The notes under the pieces were generated by a model. The model worked only from the letters and a program-made list of their open reading frames with translations, was not told the origin of the DNA and ran no database searches. This document shows, piece after piece, positions 9,274 to 16,372 of a stretch of 64,000 nucleotides of DNA. The stretch covers positions 1 through 64,000 of the forward strand of contig DASXGW010000004.1 in assembly GCA_036488875.1 (NCBI GenBank), read 5' to 3'. Within the stretch, counting starts at the first letter, position 1. The number at the start of each line of letters is the position of its first letter. Source of the stretch: Candidatus Baltobacteraceae bacterium. Its GTDB lineage: Bacteria; Vulcanimicrobiota; Vulcanimicrobiia; Vulcanimicrobiales; Vulcanimicrobiaceae. Made by a program: the position numbers and the translations under genes.

Positions 9274-10524
9274 CTATGGTGCGAAGCGAGCATAGAAGAG
9301 GTACGTGCCTTGCACCGCGACGCAGTTTACGATCTTAGGCGAGTACGTCGACTTTTCGGCGGCAGTTAGAACCGCCTTATCGATGGCAGCATTTCCGCTC
9401 GATTTATAGATCTTCGCACCGGCGACGCTGCCGCTCGGGGTAATCGTCACTCCGACTACCGCCGAAACCACGCGCGTTATTCTAAATGGAACCTGTGGGG
9501 CCGCCGGATTCACGGCGGCGGGGTCTGCGTTTGGTTTCGTGCACGCCGCCGCGACGACCGCTGCAGTCGATGACGTTTGCACCGGCGAGGCGTTTGCCGG
9601 CGTGGGAACGAGTGCTTGAAAGACGAGCGTGAGGGCAGCGAAGAGCATCGAGATACCTCCTACGGCAAGATAGTTAATACGTGCGTTGCCGGGCGAACCG
9701 TCGCTCATCAGGCGTTCGATCCGCGCGACCAGCGAGTTGCGCGTTCCGAACGCGCCGGGGGTGAGCAGCGGTGCGCTGCGTTCGGCGATGCGTCGTCCGA
9801 GTGTGGCCAGACAGAGCGCGTACTCGCGCGCTCCGCCGATCCGCAGTGCGGCGCGATCGTCGCACGCCGCCTCGCGTTCGGCCGAGAGCCGGCGTCCGGC
9901 GATCTGCACCCAGGGATTCCAGAAGAACACGGCTTCGACGATGCGCTGCAGCGCGTTGACGGCCACGTCGCAGCGCCGCACGTGTGCGAGCTCGTGCTCG
10001 ATCGTGCACCGTACGCCGGCGGGATCGAGCGACTCGACGAGTTCAGCCGGCAGCAGAATGGCGGGCGACCACAGCCCGGTTGCAATCGGGATCGCGAGAT
10101 CGCGCGAGCTCAACACCGGTACGCCGTCGACGGTCGAGTGCGGCGTTGCGCCGGCAACGAGCCGGACGATGCGAGAGAGACTGACGGCGAGGCGTCCCAA
10201 ACCGATCGCCGCTCCCGCGAACCACAGCGCGACCACAATGCGCTCGAGATTCGGATTGGCCGCTTCGCTCGTCAAGGTTCCCGCGAGTGTCAGCGAATAC
10301 GTACCGCGGCCCGACGCGCCGTGTGCGACGGCGGCCACGAGCTGCGAACCGAAATGCGTCCAAACGGTAAGCGCCGGAATCGTCACGAGCGCCGCGAGGG
10401 TGAGAAGCCACGCGGCATATCGCGTCGCCGCGTCGCGCATCGGCACGAGTCGCAGCAGCAGCGCGGTCAGCGCAACGGCGACGAGGCCTTGCCACAACGA
10501 GTTGACGAGGAACGTAACGATCAT
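9274..10524 (-). CDS. BlaR1-like M56 membrane metallopeptidase with TonB C-terminal domain
   Basis: 416 residues. The start at 10524 overlaps the BlaI stop by ATGA; longer upstream reading is BlaI in another frame. N-terminal helices (LWQGLVAVALTALLLRLV, YAAWLLTLAALVTIPALTVW) precede the M56 motif EHELAHVRRCD and the downstream EREAACDDRAA ligand segment. The C-terminal ~80 residues (VGVTITPSGSVAGAKIYKSSGNAAIDKAVLTAA) are a TonB energy-transducing domain instead of the penicillin-binding sensor of true BlaR1. By family knowledge it senses an envelope signal and cleaves or triggers loss of the BlaI partner. Confidence 0.85.
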   Translation of the reverse strand: MIVTFLVNSLWQGLVAVALTALLLRLVPMRDAATRYAAWLLTLAALVTIPALTVWTHFGSQLVAAVAHGASGRGTYSLTLAGTLTSEAANPNLERIVVALWFAGAAIGLGRLAVSLSRIVRLVAGATPHSTVDGVPVLSSRDLAIPIATGLWSPAILLPAELVESLDPAGVRCTIEHELAHVRRCDVAVNALQRIVEAVFFWNPWVQIAGRRLSAEREAACDDRAALRIGGAREYALCLATLGRRIAERSAPLLTPGAFGTRNSLVARIERLMSDGSPGNARINYLAVGGISMLFAALTLVFQALVPTPANASPVQTSSTAAVVAAACTKPNADPAAVNPAAPQVPFRITRVVSAVVGVTITPSGSVAGAKIYKSSGNAAIDKAVLTAAEKSTYSPKIVNCVAVQGTYLFYARFAP

Positions 10525-10907
10525 CGCGCTGCCTTTCGTTTGCGAGCGAGTGATTTTTGAATGCGCGCCAAGTCGTCGTGGCTGAGACGCGCTTCGTCGA
10601 GCAAGGTGACCGCGAGCTTTCCGGGCGAGTTTCCAAAAAAACGCTGCAGCAGTTGACGGACGGCCGAGTCGGCGGCTTGCGTTTGCGCGACCAGCGGACG
10701 ATAGACGAACGCGCGACCGTCTTCTTCGTGGTCGACGTATCCCTTTTGCTCGAGGGTGCGCAACGTCGTGAGCACCGTGTTGTAAGCCAGCGGCGGCGAA
10801 CCAACGCCGGCGGTGACTTCGGCCACCGTCGCCGTGCCGGTGTTCCACAGCACTTCCATCAGGCGAAGCTCGTGGTCGGTCAAGGTCGCGGAGCGCTTAC
10901 GCGGCAT
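10521..10907 (-). CDS. BlaI/MecI/CopY-family transcriptional repressor
   Basis: 128 residues with the winged-helix segment LTDHELRLMEVLWNTGTATVAEVTAGV and LAYNTVLTTLRTLEQKGYVDHEEDGRAFVYRP, the family signature, followed by a helical dimerisation region. It is co-translated with the M56 peptidase, the standard signal-transduction pair. Two copies of a 14-base repeat flank its promoter and suggest autoregulation. No beta-lactamase gene is adjacent, so the regulated target is probably elsewhere or is the operon itself. Confidence 0.9.
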   Translation of the reverse strand: MPRKRSATLTDHELRLMEVLWNTGTATVAEVTAGVGSPPLAYNTVLTTLRTLEQKGYVDHEEDGRAFVYRPLVAQTQAADSAVRQLLQRFFGNSPGKLAVTLLDEARLSHDDLARIQKSLARKRKAAR

Positions 10908-10916
10908 CGATTGTTA

Positions 10917-10977
10917 CAACTAGATTCATAGGTGTAGATGGTAGCCGGAAAGTTCGGGTTTGTCAACTAGATTCATA
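10917..10977 (-). promoter_or_regulatory. blaI-type promoter with two operator-like direct repeats
   Basis: On the minus strand, -35 TTGACA (10961-10966) and -10 TACCAT (10938-10943) are separated by exactly 17 bases. The 14-base sequence TATGAATCTAGTTG occurs twice without mismatch: once overlapping the -35 box (plus-strand 10964-10977) and once between the -10 box and the start codon (10917-10930). The core AATCTAGTT is nearly palindromic. The arrangement is what an autorepressor would need. Confidence 0.7.
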
Positions 10978-10981
10978 AGAG

Positions 10982-11533
10982 TTATGTCCGGTGCAGCGAT
11001 TCCCAATCGGCGCGGCCGATGGCGTACACGTAAATCGGGATCCCCAGCGCGTTGACGTCGAGCCGCTTGATGCGTGTCATTCCGTTGCGCTCGGCGACGC
11101 GCATCGACGGCTCGTTCGCGAGCGCGATGAACGACACGACGCGATCGAGGTCTAACCGCTCGAACGCCCAGTCGCGGCACGCGCGCGCCGCTTCGGTCGC
11201 GTATCCCTTGCCCCAGGCCTCGGCAGCGAGCATATAGGCGACCTCCACGTCCTCGCGGCCGTCGACGTCGTTCCAGCGGAGAAGCCCGATCTGGCCGAGG
11301 TAGACACCGTCGGATTTGCGCTCGACGACGAGCACCGAGTAGCCGTTCTCGTCGTACGAGCGCAGAATGTTGCCGATCATGCGGGTGACGCGGTCGCGAT
11401 CGTACACCGCCGGATAGTAGCGCATAACGCGCGGATCCCCGGTCAACCGGTACGCGTTTTCGAAATCGTCCTTGCGGTATCTGCGCAACCGCAGGCGTTC
11501 GGTCTCCAGTGCTTCGAGCACGGGTTTAGGCAT
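10982..11533 (-). CDS. GNAT acetyltransferase, RimJ/RimL-like
   Basis: 183 residues from MPKPVLEALETERLRLR. The opening LETERLRLRRYRKDDFENAYRL and the later EVAYMLAAEAWGKGYATEAARACRDWAFERL (acetyl-CoA loop GKGYATEA) and NEPSMRVAERNGM are classical for the Acetyltransf_3 group, which acetylates ribosomal-protein N-termini or small molecules. Substrate unknown. The upstream VOC gene overlaps its start by 8 bases. Confidence 0.88.
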   Translation of the reverse strand: MPKPVLEALETERLRLRRYRKDDFENAYRLTGDPRVMRYYPAVYDRDRVTRMIGNILRSYDENGYSVLVVERKSDGVYLGQIGLLRWNDVDGREDVEVAYMLAAEAWGKGYATEAARACRDWAFERLDLDRVVSFIALANEPSMRVAERNGMTRIKRLDVNALGIPIYVYAIGRADWESLHRT

Positions 11534-11894
11534 GCGGCCGCGGTGCGCTTCGCAGCTCGATCGAGTTACCGCTCGGATCGCGTACGTAGAACGACGTGCG
11601 ATCGCCTTCGACGCGCTCTTCGCCGATGTCGATGCCGTGCGACTGAAGGTGCGCGCGAAGCGCGCCGGCATCGTGGGACGCAACCGCCAGCGCGACGTGA
11701 TCGACGTTGCGGCCACCGAGTATTTCCGGCCGCGCCCACGCGCCTTCGGACGCGGAGATGTCGACGAGGTCGAGATGCGACTCGCCCGCGCAAAGCTCGA
11801 TCATCGCGTACTGCGGCAATCGCGTTTCGACCGAACACCCCACGACCTTCTCGTAAAACGCCAGAGCCTTCTCGAGATCGGCGACGAGAAGCAA
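11526..11894 (-). CDS. VOC-superfamily (glyoxalase/bleomycin-resistance fold) protein, start uncertain
   Basis: At least 122 residues with the VOC pattern LEKALAFYEKVVG ... DHVALAVA ... SFYVRDPSGNSIELR. The only standard in-frame start (TTG 11894) falls inside the first beta strand. The frame continues upstream through GIDHV, which carries the usual first metal-ligand His, to about 11930 without ATG, GTG or TTG. AGGAGG (11939-11944) sits at the right distance for a start near codon GTC at 11930. The real gene is therefore probably ~12 residues longer with a non-standard start, or the start codon has mutated. Confidence 0.75.
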   Translation of the reverse strand: MLLVADLEKALAFYEKVVGCSVETRLPQYAMIELCAGESHLDLVDISASEGAWARPEILGGRNVDHVALAVASHDAGALRAHLQSHGIDIGEERVEGDRTSFYVRDPSGNSIELRSAPRPHA

Positions 11895-11941
11895 GACGTG
11901 ATCGATCCCGCGGAGCTCGAGCGGCTTGACGGCAGTGCCTC

Positions 11942-12583
11942 CTATTCGTGCAGCACGAGCGATACGACGTCGGCGAAGCCGTGATTGTAACCGTCGGCGC
12001 CGGCGCGCGTCAGGACGATCTTAACGATTGCCGAGCGCGTACCTTTGGGCACAGTGCCGCCGGCCTGCTCGTTGAGCAGCGCGGTGTTGAGCAGCCGCTG
12101 CTGGGCGTTGACCGGCCCGATAGCGTCGCTTGCAAGCGTCTTGCCGGTTGCATCGAGGAAGCTCAGGTCGACCGCCGCGGAATCGTCGAGCGCGCCGAAG
12201 CCGCCGAGCTTTCCCGAAAGCTCGTACTTGACGTTCCCGCTATCGATCTGCGACGTAAACGGCGCGAGCGAAACGGCTTGCGTCGCCGTCGACAGCGCAG
12301 CGTTTCCCCCGGCGAAAAACTCGAGCTCGCCGTTCGTGCTTCCCGGCGTCGCGTTATCCGGAAACTCGCCCTTCGCGCCGTATTGCACGACGGAGAATTC
12401 GCCGGTCGTTTCCCAGCGGCTGGGTTTCACGACGCGCGACGCGTCGCTTGCGCCGAAGTTTGCCTCGGCATCGCCGTTGATCAGAAGGTTCGTTCCAAGC
12501 TGCGGCGCCGCCGAAGTTTGTGCGCCGGCTGAAGCGCTTAACGCAAACGTAACGGTACAGAGAATGAACGCGATTCTTTGCAT
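11942..12583 (-). CDS. Secreted protein of the 'NLLINGDAE' carbohydrate-binding-like type
   Basis: 213 residues with signal peptide MQRIAFILCTVTFALSASAGAQT. The mature protein begins LGTNLLINGDAEANFG, the signature opening of beta-sandwich surface modules related to DUF642/CBM-like domains, and ends in GADGYNHGFADVVSLVLHE, the matching last strand. It probably acts at the cell surface or outside the cell. Its stop overlaps the ribosome site of the VOC gene. Confidence 0.7.
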   Translation of the reverse strand: MQRIAFILCTVTFALSASAGAQTSAAPQLGTNLLINGDAEANFGASDASRVVKPSRWETTGEFSVVQYGAKGEFPDNATPGSTNGELEFFAGGNAALSTATQAVSLAPFTSQIDSGNVKYELSGKLGGFGALDDSAAVDLSFLDATGKTLASDAIGPVNAQQRLLNTALLNEQAGGTVPKGTRSAIVKIVLTRAGADGYNHGFADVVSLVLHE

Positions 12584-12699
12584 GGTGGCGAAGATATGCG
12601 TGAGAGCGCCCGGTCGTCCTTTCCACTCTTAAGGGAGCATAAACGAAGCCTACGGCGACAACTATGGCGAGCGGGGCGCGAATTCGAGAAACTGCTTTC

Positions 12700-12981
12700 G
12701 TGAAGACCAAGGTTCAGCTCGTCGCCGCTTCGCTCGTACTTGCGTGTACCGCTCCGGCTTTGGCAGCGGTCGTCGATTCCAACATGATTCCCGACGGGCA
12801 ATACGTCGTTAAAGTGGAGCGCGTTCAAGACGCACACCACGTGCTCGTTCTAATGAGCAACGGCGTCGAAACGGTGCTGGTGGCGCGCGGCGACGTCGAC
12901 TTTTCGAAGCTCAAACCGAACGATAGCGTGCGAGTTGCGCTCGTCAAAGGGGTCGTGCCGGTCTTCGAGCCGCTTCAATAG
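12700..12981 (+). CDS. Small periplasmic protein of unknown function
   Basis: 93 residues from the GTG at 12700, which gives a clean signal peptide (KTKVQLVAASLVLACTAPALA); an ATG 36 bases upstream adds a poor N-terminus. The mature ~70 residues (DGQYVVKVERVQDAHHVLVLMSNGVETVLVARGDVDFSKLKPNDSVRVAL) look like a single small beta barrel. No family recognised. A GC-rich hairpin follows the stop. Confidence 0.65.
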   Translation: MKTKVQLVAASLVLACTAPALAAVVDSNMIPDGQYVVKVERVQDAHHVLVLMSNGVETVLVARGDVDFSKLKPNDSVRVALVKGVVPVFEPLQ

Positions 12982-12995
12982 CGGCATAGAACCAA

Positions 12996-13015
12996 CGCGC
13001 GGCGAAGGCCGCGCG
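12996..13015. terminator. GC-rich hairpin, terminator-like
   Basis: CGCGCGGC and GCCGCGCG pair perfectly around a GAAG tetraloop, 15 bases after the stop of the small periplasmic protein gene. No U-run follows, so intrinsic termination is uncertain. Confidence 0.35.
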
Positions 13016-13035
13016 ATGCGCTCGCGGTCGGCGCG

Positions 13036-13218
13036 ATGCCGATCGCCGAAACCGACGCCGTCAACGCCACCGCGGTGGTGCGGTATTTTGGGGCCTCGAG
13101 CGAACACGGCGCCGGGGAAGCGCTGCTCAAAGACGCCGCGCTGCTGCAAAGCCTCGGCGTGCCCGCCGCCACGGCGCGCGCGCTCGTGAGCGACCTCACG
13201 CAGTTCAAAGCACCGTAG
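13036..13218 (+). CDS. Possible 60-residue protein
   Basis: A short frame with strongly GC-rich third positions, which argues for real coding, encoding an acidic helical peptide (VVRYFGASSEHGAGEALLKDAALLQSLG ... ALVSDLTQFKAP). No ribosome site stands out. It may be a complete small protein or the tail of a decayed gene. It ends 2 bases before the convergent DUF2283-like gene. Confidence 0.35.
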   Translation: MPIAETDAVNATAVVRYFGASSEHGAGEALLKDAALLQSLGVPAATARALVSDLTQFKAP

Positions 13219-13220
13219 CG

Positions 13221-13343
13221 CTACTCCGCGGGAAGCGGCGGCAAGTTCTCGACGTCGGTGAACTCGGTCGCGTTTTCGAAGTCGATTCCTATGACCTTGC
13301 CGTTGGCATCGAAGTCGAAAATAACGCCGATCGGACGGTTCAT
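13221..13343 (-). CDS. DUF2283-like small protein (40 residues)
   Basis: The frame reads MNRPIGVIFDFDANGKVIG and then IDFENATEFTDVENLPPLPAE. The segment 'D.DANGKVIGIDFENA' matches the C-terminal half of DUF2283 (usually D-x-D/E-G-x-V-V-G-I-E-I). The N-terminal half of the usual ~60-residue domain is missing. An in-frame ATG 21 bases upstream (13364) adds only MAANHIT. Either a minimal member or a decayed remnant. It is divergent from the SDR gene. Confidence 0.5.
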   Translation of the reverse strand: MNRPIGVIFDFDANGKVIGIDFENATEFTDVENLPPLPAE

Positions 13344-13393
13344 TGTTATATGATTGGCAGCCATTCGAGTGCGTCCCGGCGAAAGCGCCACGC

Positions 13394-14134
13394 ATGGTCG
13401 TCCTTTTAACCGGGGGTTCTCGCGGCATCGGTGCTTCGGCGGTGCGCGCGCTGCATCGCGACGGTGCCGAGGTGGCGTTCACCTACGCCAGCAATGCCGA
13501 ATCGGCGATGGCGCTCGCCCGCGAGCTCGGCGATCGTGCGGTCGCGCTGCACTGCGATCTCGCCGACTACGACGCGCTGCCGGCGCTCGTCGAAGGGTGC
13601 GTCGATCGTTTCGGACGTATCGACGTGCTGATCAATAACGGCGCGATTTTCGAGGAAAATCCGTTCTTCGACACCGACTACGCGGCGTGGCGCCGCGGTT
13701 GGGACCGGACGTTTTCGATCAACCTCTTCGGCGGCGTTCATTTGACGTATCTCGTGCTGCAGCACATGCGCGCGCAGGGAGCGGGGAAAATCGTCAACGT
13801 CGCTTCGCGTTCGGCCCATCGCGGAGAGCTCTCGGTAGCGGACTACGGCGCCAGTAAAGCGGCTTTAGTCAATTTTACGAAGTCGATCGCGCGCTCGTGC
13901 GGACGCTACGGGATCAAGGCCCTCGCCATCGCGCCGGGCTTCATCGAGACGGATATGGCGGCGCCGGATCTTTCGAACTCAACGCGCCGGGCCGAACTCG
14001 AGGCCGAAGTTCCGCTGGGATATATCGGAAGCGCCGGGGAGGTGGGAGACATCATCGCGTTCTTTGCCTCGAGCAAAGGCGATTACGCGAGCGGCGCCAC
14101 GATCGACCTCAACGGCGGAAGTTACGTGCGGTGA
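13394..14134 (+). CDS. SDR oxidoreductase, FabG-like
   Basis: 246 residues starting at the ATG of MVVLLTGGSRGIGASAV. TGGSRGIG, NNGAIF, the serine of VNVASRSAH, and Y-x3-K in DYGASKAALV are all present, with the C-terminal GATIDLNGGS typical of 3-oxoacyl-ACP-reductase-like SDRs. The earlier start at 13343 lacks a plausible N-terminus. Its stop overlaps the next start by GTGA, opening an SDR-GNAT-amidinotransferase operon. Confidence 0.88.
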   Translation: MVVLLTGGSRGIGASAVRALHRDGAEVAFTYASNAESAMALARELGDRAVALHCDLADYDALPALVEGCVDRFGRIDVLINNGAIFEENPFFDTDYAAWRRGWDRTFSINLFGGVHLTYLVLQHMRAQGAGKIVNVASRSAHRGELSVADYGASKAALVNFTKSIARSCGRYGIKALAIAPGFIETDMAAPDLSNSTRRAELEAEVPLGYIGSAGEVGDIIAFFASSKGDYASGATIDLNGGSYVR

Positions 14135-14733
14135 AAGACGGCTACACAGCGCTTCCGCCCGGCAAGATCGCCAACGTGGTGACCGACCTCGAAATGTTTG
14201 CGGCTCCGGCGCCGCGAGCGGAAAGAACCGCCACCGTGCTGACGTCCGTACGCTGGGAGCGTCCCCCGCTCGACGAGTACCGCGCGCTGTTTCGCCTCGT
14301 CGGCGCGCCGTATCTGTGGTTTTCGCGTCTCGAGCTCGACGACGGCGCGCTGGCAGCCATCATTCACGATCCCGACTGCGAGATTTACGTCGCGCGCGAC
14401 GCGGGCGAAGTGGCCGGCTGGTTCGAGCTGGACTTTCACCAGCCGGGTGAGTGCGAGCTGCGCTTCTTCGGACTGGTTCCCGAAGCGATTGGAACGGGCG
14501 CCGGACGGTGGCTGATGAATCGTGTGATCGAGCGCGCCTGGGCGCGGCCGATCCGGCGTTTCTGGCTGCATACGTGCACGCTCGATCACCCCGACGCCGT
14601 CGATTTTTATCGCCGCTCGGGATTTACGCCGTTCAGACTGGAAATCGAAATCAGCGACGATCCGCGCCTCACCGGTTTGCTGCCGCGCGACGCCGCGCCG
14701 AACGTTCCAATTATCGAAAGAAAGGCCGTATGA
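14131..14733 (+). CDS. GNAT family acetyltransferase
   Basis: 200 residues from the GTG that overlaps the SDR stop. The core runs AGEVAGWFELDFHQPGECELRFFGLVPEAIGTGAGRWLMNRVIERAW (acetyl-CoA loop GTGAGRWL), then LHTCTLDHPDAVDFYRRSGF, the standard fourth motif. Substrate unknown. Its stop overlaps the amidinotransferase ATG by ATGA, so the three products are made together and may act on the same nitrogenous compound. Confidence 0.85.
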   Translation: MKDGYTALPPGKIANVVTDLEMFAAPAPRAERTATVLTSVRWERPPLDEYRALFRLVGAPYLWFSRLELDDGALAAIIHDPDCEIYVARDAGEVAGWFELDFHQPGECELRFFGLVPEAIGTGAGRWLMNRVIERAWARPIRRFWLHTCTLDHPDAVDFYRRSGFTPFRLEIEISDDPRLTGLLPRDAAPNVPIIERKAV

Positions 14734-15578
14734 TCGATATCAGCCACCGCCGCGTGTTGATGTGCCCGCCGGACTACTTCACGGTGCGAGACGTCAAGAA
14801 CCCGTTCATGGCATCCGGCGAGCCGGTCGATCGCGACCTTGCGAAGCGGCAATGGAGCGCGCTCGAGGACGCGTTTGCCACCGCCGGAGTGACGGTCGAA
14901 AGAATCGACGCCGCCGACGATCTGGAAGACATGACTTTCGCTGCTAACCAAGCGTTCGTCGGCGTCGACAGCAGCGGCACGCGCTTCTTCGTGCCCAGCG
15001 CGATGCGATATCCTTCGCGGGCGCGCGAAGTGCCCCACTACGTACAGTGGTTCAAACAGCACGGCTTTCGTTCGATCAATCTTCGCCTCGATTGCGAAGC
15101 GGGAGACTTTCTCGAGGGTGGCGGCGATCTTCTTTGGCATCCGAATCATCCGCACGTCTGGGCGGGCTACGGCTTTCGGTCATCGCAAGCCGGGGTGCGT
15201 AAGTTCGCCGAAGCGATGGAGCGCGAGGAAATCGGCGTAACGCCGCTCGAGCTGGTCGACGAAACGTTCTACCATCTGGATACGTGTTTTGCGCCGCTGA
15301 GCTCGCATGCCGCGTTGATATATGCGCCCGCGCTCTCGCCGGCGGCGATCGCGTCGCTGCGAGGCGTCTTCAAGCGGCTGCATGAGGTTTCGCAGGCGGA
15401 CGCGATGCGCTTCGCTTGCAACGGCATTGCGGTAAACGGATATTTCATTGCGTCGCACGTCTCGGACGAGCTGTCGACGATCGCGCGCAGGGAAGGCCTC
15501 AAACCCCTGATCGTGGATACGTCGGAATTCGAAAAGGCGGGGGGCAGCGTCTTCTGTCTGAAAAACTTTTTGGACTAA
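14730..15578 (+). CDS. Amidinotransferase/dimethylargininase-superfamily protein
   Basis: 282 residues of the pentein fold. Recognisable elements are MCPPDYF near the start, EDMTFAANQAFVG, CEAGDFLEGGGDLLW with the conserved acidic pair, the catalytic-type His in YHLDTCFAPL, and the catalytic-type Cys276 in SVFCLKNFLD. Relatives hydrolyse or transfer guanidino groups (arginine, methylarginine or ornithine chemistry). The exact substrate is not fixed by sequence. It ends 14 bases from a convergent second pentein gene. Confidence 0.82.
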   Translation: MIDISHRRVLMCPPDYFTVRDVKNPFMASGEPVDRDLAKRQWSALEDAFATAGVTVERIDAADDLEDMTFAANQAFVGVDSSGTRFFVPSAMRYPSRAREVPHYVQWFKQHGFRSINLRLDCEAGDFLEGGGDLLWHPNHPHVWAGYGFRSSQAGVRKFAEAMEREEIGVTPLELVDETFYHLDTCFAPLSSHAALIYAPALSPAAIASLRGVFKRLHEVSQADAMRFACNGIAVNGYFIASHVSDELSTIARREGLKPLIVDTSEFEKAGGSVFCLKNFLD

Positions 15579-15592
15579 AAACGTTGGGCTTT

Positions 15593-16372
15593 CTAAAAAC
15601 GGATCGACAAGCAGCTTAAACCGCCGTCCATTTTTTGGTATTCCGATACGTCGAGGGTAACGACCCGCAGTCCGCGCTGTTCGATCGCCGATTGCAGTTG
15701 CGGAAATCCGGCCGGCAGCAGAACGACGTCGTTGACGCGCACGCAGTTGGCGGCATAGGCCTCGCCGGCAGAAGGAACGATGACGTCGGCACGGTCGAGC
15801 GGCACCCGCGAGCGCAGCGCTTCGTCGACCACGTAGATTCCGTCGCCAAGGTACGACATGCCGCTCTTGAGGTGCAGAATGAAGTCGAGGTCGCGAATAT
15901 CCACGCAGATCGTCTCGAGGCCCGATTCGCTTAGCCACCTCGCGAGCTGTTCGGCACCGTTGCCATTCGTGCGATGCGAGATGCCGACAAAAGCGCGGTC
16001 GTCGCTTTCGCAGACGTCGCCGCCGTCGACCGTTCCCGGCGGTACGATCGAAGCGATGCCGTCGAAACGTCCGGCGAGCGCCGCCCGAATGACGGTCGTT
16101 TCACCGGCGCGGCTTTGCGCGCCCGGACGCGTGACGATCGCGCGGCCGTGCGCGACGATCGCCGTATCTTCCACGAACGTCGAATCGGGAAATGCGTCGT
16201 CGGCATCGAGCACGGTCACGTCGACGCCGGCGTCGCGCAGAGCCGCGCAGTAGGCGCGATGCTGCGCCAGCGTCGTCGCGAGATCGGGGGCACCGAGCGT
16301 CGCAGAGGTCAGGCCCTGTGCAAACGACGTTCCGGGCGTGCGCGCGAGCGCGCGCGAGAAACGGTAGCTCAC
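15593..16372 (-). CDS. Dimethylarginine dimethylaminohydrolase-like protein (DDAH)
   Basis: 259 residues from the GTG that overlaps the MFS stop. The DDAH hallmarks FPDSTFVEDTAIV, GTVDGGDV, the active-site His in LHLKSGMSYLGDG and Cys254 in GGLSCLSIRF are all in place. By family knowledge it converts methylated arginine to citrulline plus methylamines. Coupling to an MFS carrier suggests uptake or release of the substrate or product. Confidence 0.85.
   Translation of the reverse strand: MSYRFSRALARTPGTSFAQGLTSATLGAPDLATTLAQHRAYCAALRDAGVDVTVLDADDAFPDSTFVEDTAIVAHGRAIVTRPGAQSRAGETTVIRAALAGRFDGIASIVPPGTVDGGDVCESDDRAFVGISHRTNGNGAEQLARWLSESGLETICVDIRDLDFILHLKSGMSYLGDGIYVVDEALRSRVPLDRADVIVPSAGEAYAANCVRVNDVVLLPAGFPQLQSAIEQRGLRVVTLDVSEYQKMDGGLSCLSIRF

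Noticed and set aside
9274-10848. Longer N-terminal version of the M56 protein
   Set aside because: The extra ~108 residues overlap BlaI out of frame; the ATG at 10524 forms an ATGA junction and begins a hydrophobic helix.
13897-14130. Upstream extension of the GNAT frame at 14131
   Set aside because: It overlaps the SDR coding sequence in another frame and lacks the GNAT pattern; GTG at 14131 fits a GTGA junction.
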